DNA from: Phycisphaerae bacterium
Lineage (GTDB): Bacteria; Planctomycetota; Phycisphaerae; UBA1845; PWPN01
Assembly (NCBI GenBank): GCA_012729395.1
Contig: JAAYDF010000155.1
Span: 16,703 to 80,702, forward strand
Reading direction: 5' to 3'
Length of the DNA stretch: 64,000 nucleotides
In this document: piece after piece, positions 62,101 to 64,000 of the stretch
Layout of the letters: every line of letters begins with the position of its first letter
Numbering within the stretch: the first letter of the stretch is position 1
Position numbers and translations under genes: made by a program
Notes under the pieces: model-generated
Seen by the model: only the letters and a program-made list of their open reading frames with translations
Database searches by the model: none
Told to the model about the DNA's origin: nothing

Positions 62101-64000
62101 TTCATCGACTACTACTACAACAACCAGGAGGACTACCTCGAACAGTGGACCTTCAATGACATGATCGAGGTCGAGGGGGAGTGGCAGGCTCTGGCGCCCG
62201 GCCGTCTTGCACGGTTCGATGGCGGACAACTGAGTCTATCGCAGAACATCGAGATCCTCACCGTAGGCATGGAGGCTGACAAGCCCGCGGGCCCGGGCAC
62301 AACCTTCAACGTCTTGGCCGAGATGACGCCGGAGTACGACCCCAGTGGTCGCCTTGTCGGGACTACGCAAACCACTGGGGCGACAAACGTGTCGACGAGT
62401 GTGGGATATGATAGTCACGGCAACCTGGGCAAGCAGGTCACGCCGGACGGCACTATCACCCGCAATGTCTACGACGATCTCGGCCGGATCAAGGCCGTCT
62501 ACCAGGGTACCAACGATCGGCACTCCTTCTGGCGCACCGCACGAGAGTGCGGGGAGGGCGAGGATCCTGAGGAGGATGACTGCTACGAGGCCGGCACATT
62601 CCCCGACAACTTGACGCTGATCGAGAAGCGCTACTACGGCGTCGGCGTAAACGACAACAACAAGCTGGTCCGCATCCGTCGGTTCCGCCAGCAGCCTGAG
62701 AACCAATACTCGATGCAGGCTCCGCCGGGCGAAGACCCGATCGATCCAAGCAACGAGGAGTCGCTCGGCTGGATCATCGATTACGAGTATGACTGGCGGT
62801 CTCGCCAGGTGGTAGCCAAGCGTTACCGGGGCGACGATCCTGACACGCCGACGCTGATCGGGCAGACGTTGACCTGGTACGACAATCTCGACCGGGTGCG
62901 CATCGAGGCGGAGTATGGCGCGGTACTGCCGACGGGCGTCGATCCGACCGTCACGCCGCCGGCCGCGCCGGTGCCGGACGTGGCGGACCTCTTTGGTGAG
63001 CCAGCCCCGATCTCGGTCACCGAGCACATCTACAATGGCCGGGGGCTGGTGCAGGAGGTGCGGACGTACAGCTCGGCGGAGGATTACACCGCGACGCTGA
63101 CGTTCTACGATCACGCGGACCGGCCCATCGAGGTGCATAGCCCGGGGGCGGCTATCCAACGATACGAGTACGACGCAAAAGGGCGGCAAATCCTCAGCCG
63201 CACCATCGCCGGCGGGGTTGAGGTCGGCCGTACGCTGACCAAGTACGACGACAACGACCGGGCAATCGAAACCATCCGCTACGAACGCCGGCACGACGGC
63301 ACGGGTGAAACGCTCGATGCCGCCAACAGCGTGGTCAGCTACCAGCACACGTGGTACGACTCTGCGGGGAAGGTGCTGGCGACGGCGGACTACGGGACGA
63401 ATACCGGGTCGGCCACGGACAACGGGACGTACTCCAACGGGACGGCACCGGTCTATGACGCGGAAACATTGCCTGATCGCACAACCGCGAGTGGCGAACA
63501 CATCACCAGCTACAGCTATGACGGGGCGGGACGGCAAACAGTGGTCGTCCACCCGGACGGGACCGAGACGCACTATGAGTACGACGGGCTCGAACGGCAG
63601 ATCCTGGTCATCGAGAACGCCACGGCGGACGAGAGCCAGCCGGGCGAGCAACGGCGGCGGACGGCGTACTTCTACGAGTGTGCCGACGCCATACCCGAAC
63701 AGCGATGCCAGGGGGAGCGGCTGCTGAAGATCGCGGCGGTGCTGCCCGAGCACGCCGGGGGCGTCGACAAGTTCAGCGACATCCAGTGGTCCGCGGCCGA
63801 CGGCACGCTGCAGGTGACCGAGTTCGTCTACGGGGCCGAGGTGGTCGACCAGGGCGGCGCGGGCATCAGCAGGCACAACGGCTGGATCGCGGAGGTGCAC
63901 TACCCCGACCCGGCCACGGGCCAGCCGATCGCGGCGCCGTCGTTCGCGTTCACGTACTACGCGGACGGCGCGGTGGCCTCGCGCACCGACGCCAAGGGCA
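56143..64000 (+). CDS. Giant secreted protein: dockerin-like, thrombospondin type-3 repeats, RHS/YD-repeat region (runs off the window end)
   Basis: ATG 56143 with AAGGAG at 56129-56134; signal [29 protein letters not shown]3 ([27 protein letters not shown])n; YD repeats ([44 protein letters not shown]). The same frame reads through to 64000, so it is missing from the ORF track. Confidence 0.95.
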   Translation, partial: MNPTPRIVQLLLAALLVPIGLGGAISGTENLPEDKIAVIEAPRLVSVASRKTHGEGNEATTCDLVIPVDGIPAVEPRLNANLTLDLTLVLAFSEPISASDGVLDRSEIVVEGGSLLEAWTEDDLIVAMLDVAADPGCVTIGLTGLVDARTGTRALAEAAPLRVVVLSGDADGNGLVDGTDVQAILAQAGESLTAENCLLDIDASGGISVSFDAEWARVSAMHPRFRGHGCGPDSDGDGVSDVEDNCPYSWNPEQIDSDLDGLGDACDLCPGFDDREDIDEDWVPNGCDNCPTTTNFDQADGLGDGVGDPCRAVPSAQPADTISQAVSQSHHPLSEAVATRHGKMPREVIKAPMPRESYPVARRPFQIARPYTRSEVADLAGLVVPDSGSIESRAVGASISDRPTLTKADEGEGTAMVAMRMSGGEEGCPYVTSPHDMDLDGDVDQADFGIVQACFFNSTEEPPHPDCWWADLDSDNDVDADDVTLVLLCLSGPAIPADPLCGDCNCNGIIDSFEIKWCQDCGTRLDRDRDLVLDPCDNCVPPPEWNPNDDPYMDASDWANGPLNDENQLDTDGDGLGNVCDNCPLVPNTDQMDTDDDDLGNVCDDDDDNDEVLDSADNCPLVANADQVDTDSDGLGDACDNCPTVHNPEQADADGDGFGDACDICSGRDDDPDGDGVQNTDDSDLDEIIDACDNCRDDDNPDQADADGDGVGDACDNCPSVVNPGQEDIDDDQVGDACDNCVHTWNDDQADSDSDGLGDACDGLVDLDIDSDNSGQLDRSMEEEEAENLGPLGKIVVVGESEPRTPIVLEIQPDVQAPATVYYWFERSWTPWEDYFRIWNAPQGGDQLDWYPTENEVAFTGSPIVLTFWIEGLEYLDGQTFSLTAAARADGWSGSHDSVRIQTVTREACASVGSVPMGEQCESHDWITGGCTLAAGQAWCNRLYLMHLDLPHPPAIPDLPPRSLNPWESSSPMVSRDSLHSNGPSPYRERAMHRGLMDIASGVPLVQETDFELPFGGAVFRHIRTHSDAVNYTGGWWTYHCGWHGGEYHTFWDWQGGHWMMSENPILLIDSQQRWQVGTRKCYFIVDAHHAIPFEFDPDTGTYAAPAWFDAVMQYSSDGVLDNNDQWAIPPSEYYIWLDRGSIKYTFEAHYEDVLPSQHEADPETGLAEGTAGHSIDCGPSPLGSFDCVGNPPWSNTPEMQGTPHYGLLTRIEDRHGNAMVYDYCGGHEVWDCDLAPSFRPQARANWPTGCTTCCMTCPQKGQLRSIKLRRRLSPSQEETVWSLLYTHRTFGWPDAPSEVDPCLYECGEACPQYPANQELSYPRAVHSIHVYEGDVDWPEAEPCPTVGFQDFMVYDTLGEMDRAVNHPALPSNWLIEARYTYSEPGWRIGQEYDDHIWPIVTQFEGSFSYLPSYIPPVLYDADLPHLLKARITRRSPDEATADEAIQYRIYKYGQQHDLIPNGHSLHSLKAVFGPSTIDAILAGFGGNPEYRNEMVNCLLNFSLDDEVPYRVPADGSIVNRRLWDVADVLLHLVSSDDPYTWTGSEALNAGHGTALEAELEGLIGTSEGHHVTYSFKSTFGITDRRKEQKDNGTYVYYPFRVYPPHWLVFGPGQWWNDTPPLWDIDRWNTIYRFPYRVPVWDSAEGKAVYGSMPMDGTAFAMVIDELAEGYIAWEPRAGEGGRQYNPDPGARTGLRSRRVVELNAAGFIVRDRTWTYEDDGNGNLVESFGTGQTAKYDCLGRVMERYSRGWNLLPEQQQPDEGLIHVYEYSDPSCSPLDPECDCTEILTLARPGELAAVGVKQGTEGEVRYIEAFEHDPTRPEIVTKHLRFPTPSTTTAPAADTEVSETFCTYDPEVPGRLRTRTERRGAAAATRDGPALSAVQLTQYDINGNEEWIGTGLGTFSGETFTPEEFFFINYTGRNERGEVIKTVIDVDTQNPPATPPANWTRVVPNPTDNASLNLTTEFVYDPTFGLVETIFPTGRHQFIDYYYNNQEDYLEQWTFNDMIEVEGEWQALAPGRLARFDGGQLSLSQNIEILTVGMEADKPAGPGTTFNVLAEMTPEYDPSGRLVGTTQTTGATNVSTSVGYDSHGNLGKQVTPDGTITRNVYDDLGRIKAVYQGTNDRHSFWRTARECGEGEDPEEDDCYEAGTFPDNLTLIEKRYYGVGVNDNNKLVRIRRFRQQPENQYSMQAPPGEDPIDPSNEESLGWIIDYEYDWRSRQVVAKRYRGDDPDTPTLIGQTLTWYDNLDRVRIEAEYGAVLPTGVDPTVTPPAAPVPDVADLFGEPAPISVTEHIYNGRGLVQEVRTYSSAEDYTATLTFYDHADRPIEVHSPGAAIQRYEYDAKGRQILSRTIAGGVEVGRTLTKYDDNDRAIETIRYERRHDGTGETLDAANSVVSYQHTWYDSAGKVLATADYGTNTGSATDNGTYSNGTAPVYDAETLPDRTTASGEHITSYSYDGAGRQTVVVHPDGTETHYEYDGLERQILVIENATADESQPGEQRRRTAYFYECADAIPEQRCQGERLLKIAAVLPEHAGGVDKFSDIQWSAADGTLQVTEFVYGAEVVDQGGAGISRHNGWIAEVHYPDPATGQPIAAPSFAFTYYADGAVASRTDAKG

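Noticed and set aside
62236-63900. 554-aa minus-strand ORF
   Set aside because: Antisense to the YD-repeat coding frame, no recognisable domain

Overview
High-GC bacterial chromosomal window, most likely from a Planctomycetes/Phycisphaerae-type organism (inferred from PEP-CTERM, dockerin/TSP3-rich giant secreted proteins, planctomycete-like ECF sigma factor and abundant dispersed palindromes). It contains housekeeping genes (purD, uxaC, rpoN, recR-ybaB-dnaX with an SRP RNA upstream, trmB, tRNA-Ser(CGA)), carbohydrate genes (two Gfo/Idh/MocA oxidoreductases, an alpha-L-rhamnosidase-like protein, a UroD-family protein, a GntP permease), regulators, an ABC exporter, a GDP-fucose-synthase-like epimerase plus a methyltransferase/glycosyltransferase fusion, and two giant repeat-rich secreted proteins. 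One is a metzincin with beta-helix, NHL, TSP3 and dockerin-like regions. The other is a TSP3 + RHS/YD protein that runs off the window end and is missing from the ORF track. The best candidate for an undescribed system is the minus-strand cluster at 40322-49897: PspA/IM30, an AAA+ ATPase, a histone-H1-tailed helical protein, a membrane-anchored VWA protein, an ABC substrate-binding protein fused to OmpA, an ABC permease, an ABC ATPase and a coiled-coil membrane protein. A second theme is dense colonisation by short palindromic repeats: a RAYT (Y1 transposase) gene with GGTTCCTGACACCTTTTTC elements, GAGCCGCGACCGTAAGGGAGCGGTT hairpins and others. Several of these extend into coding sequence.
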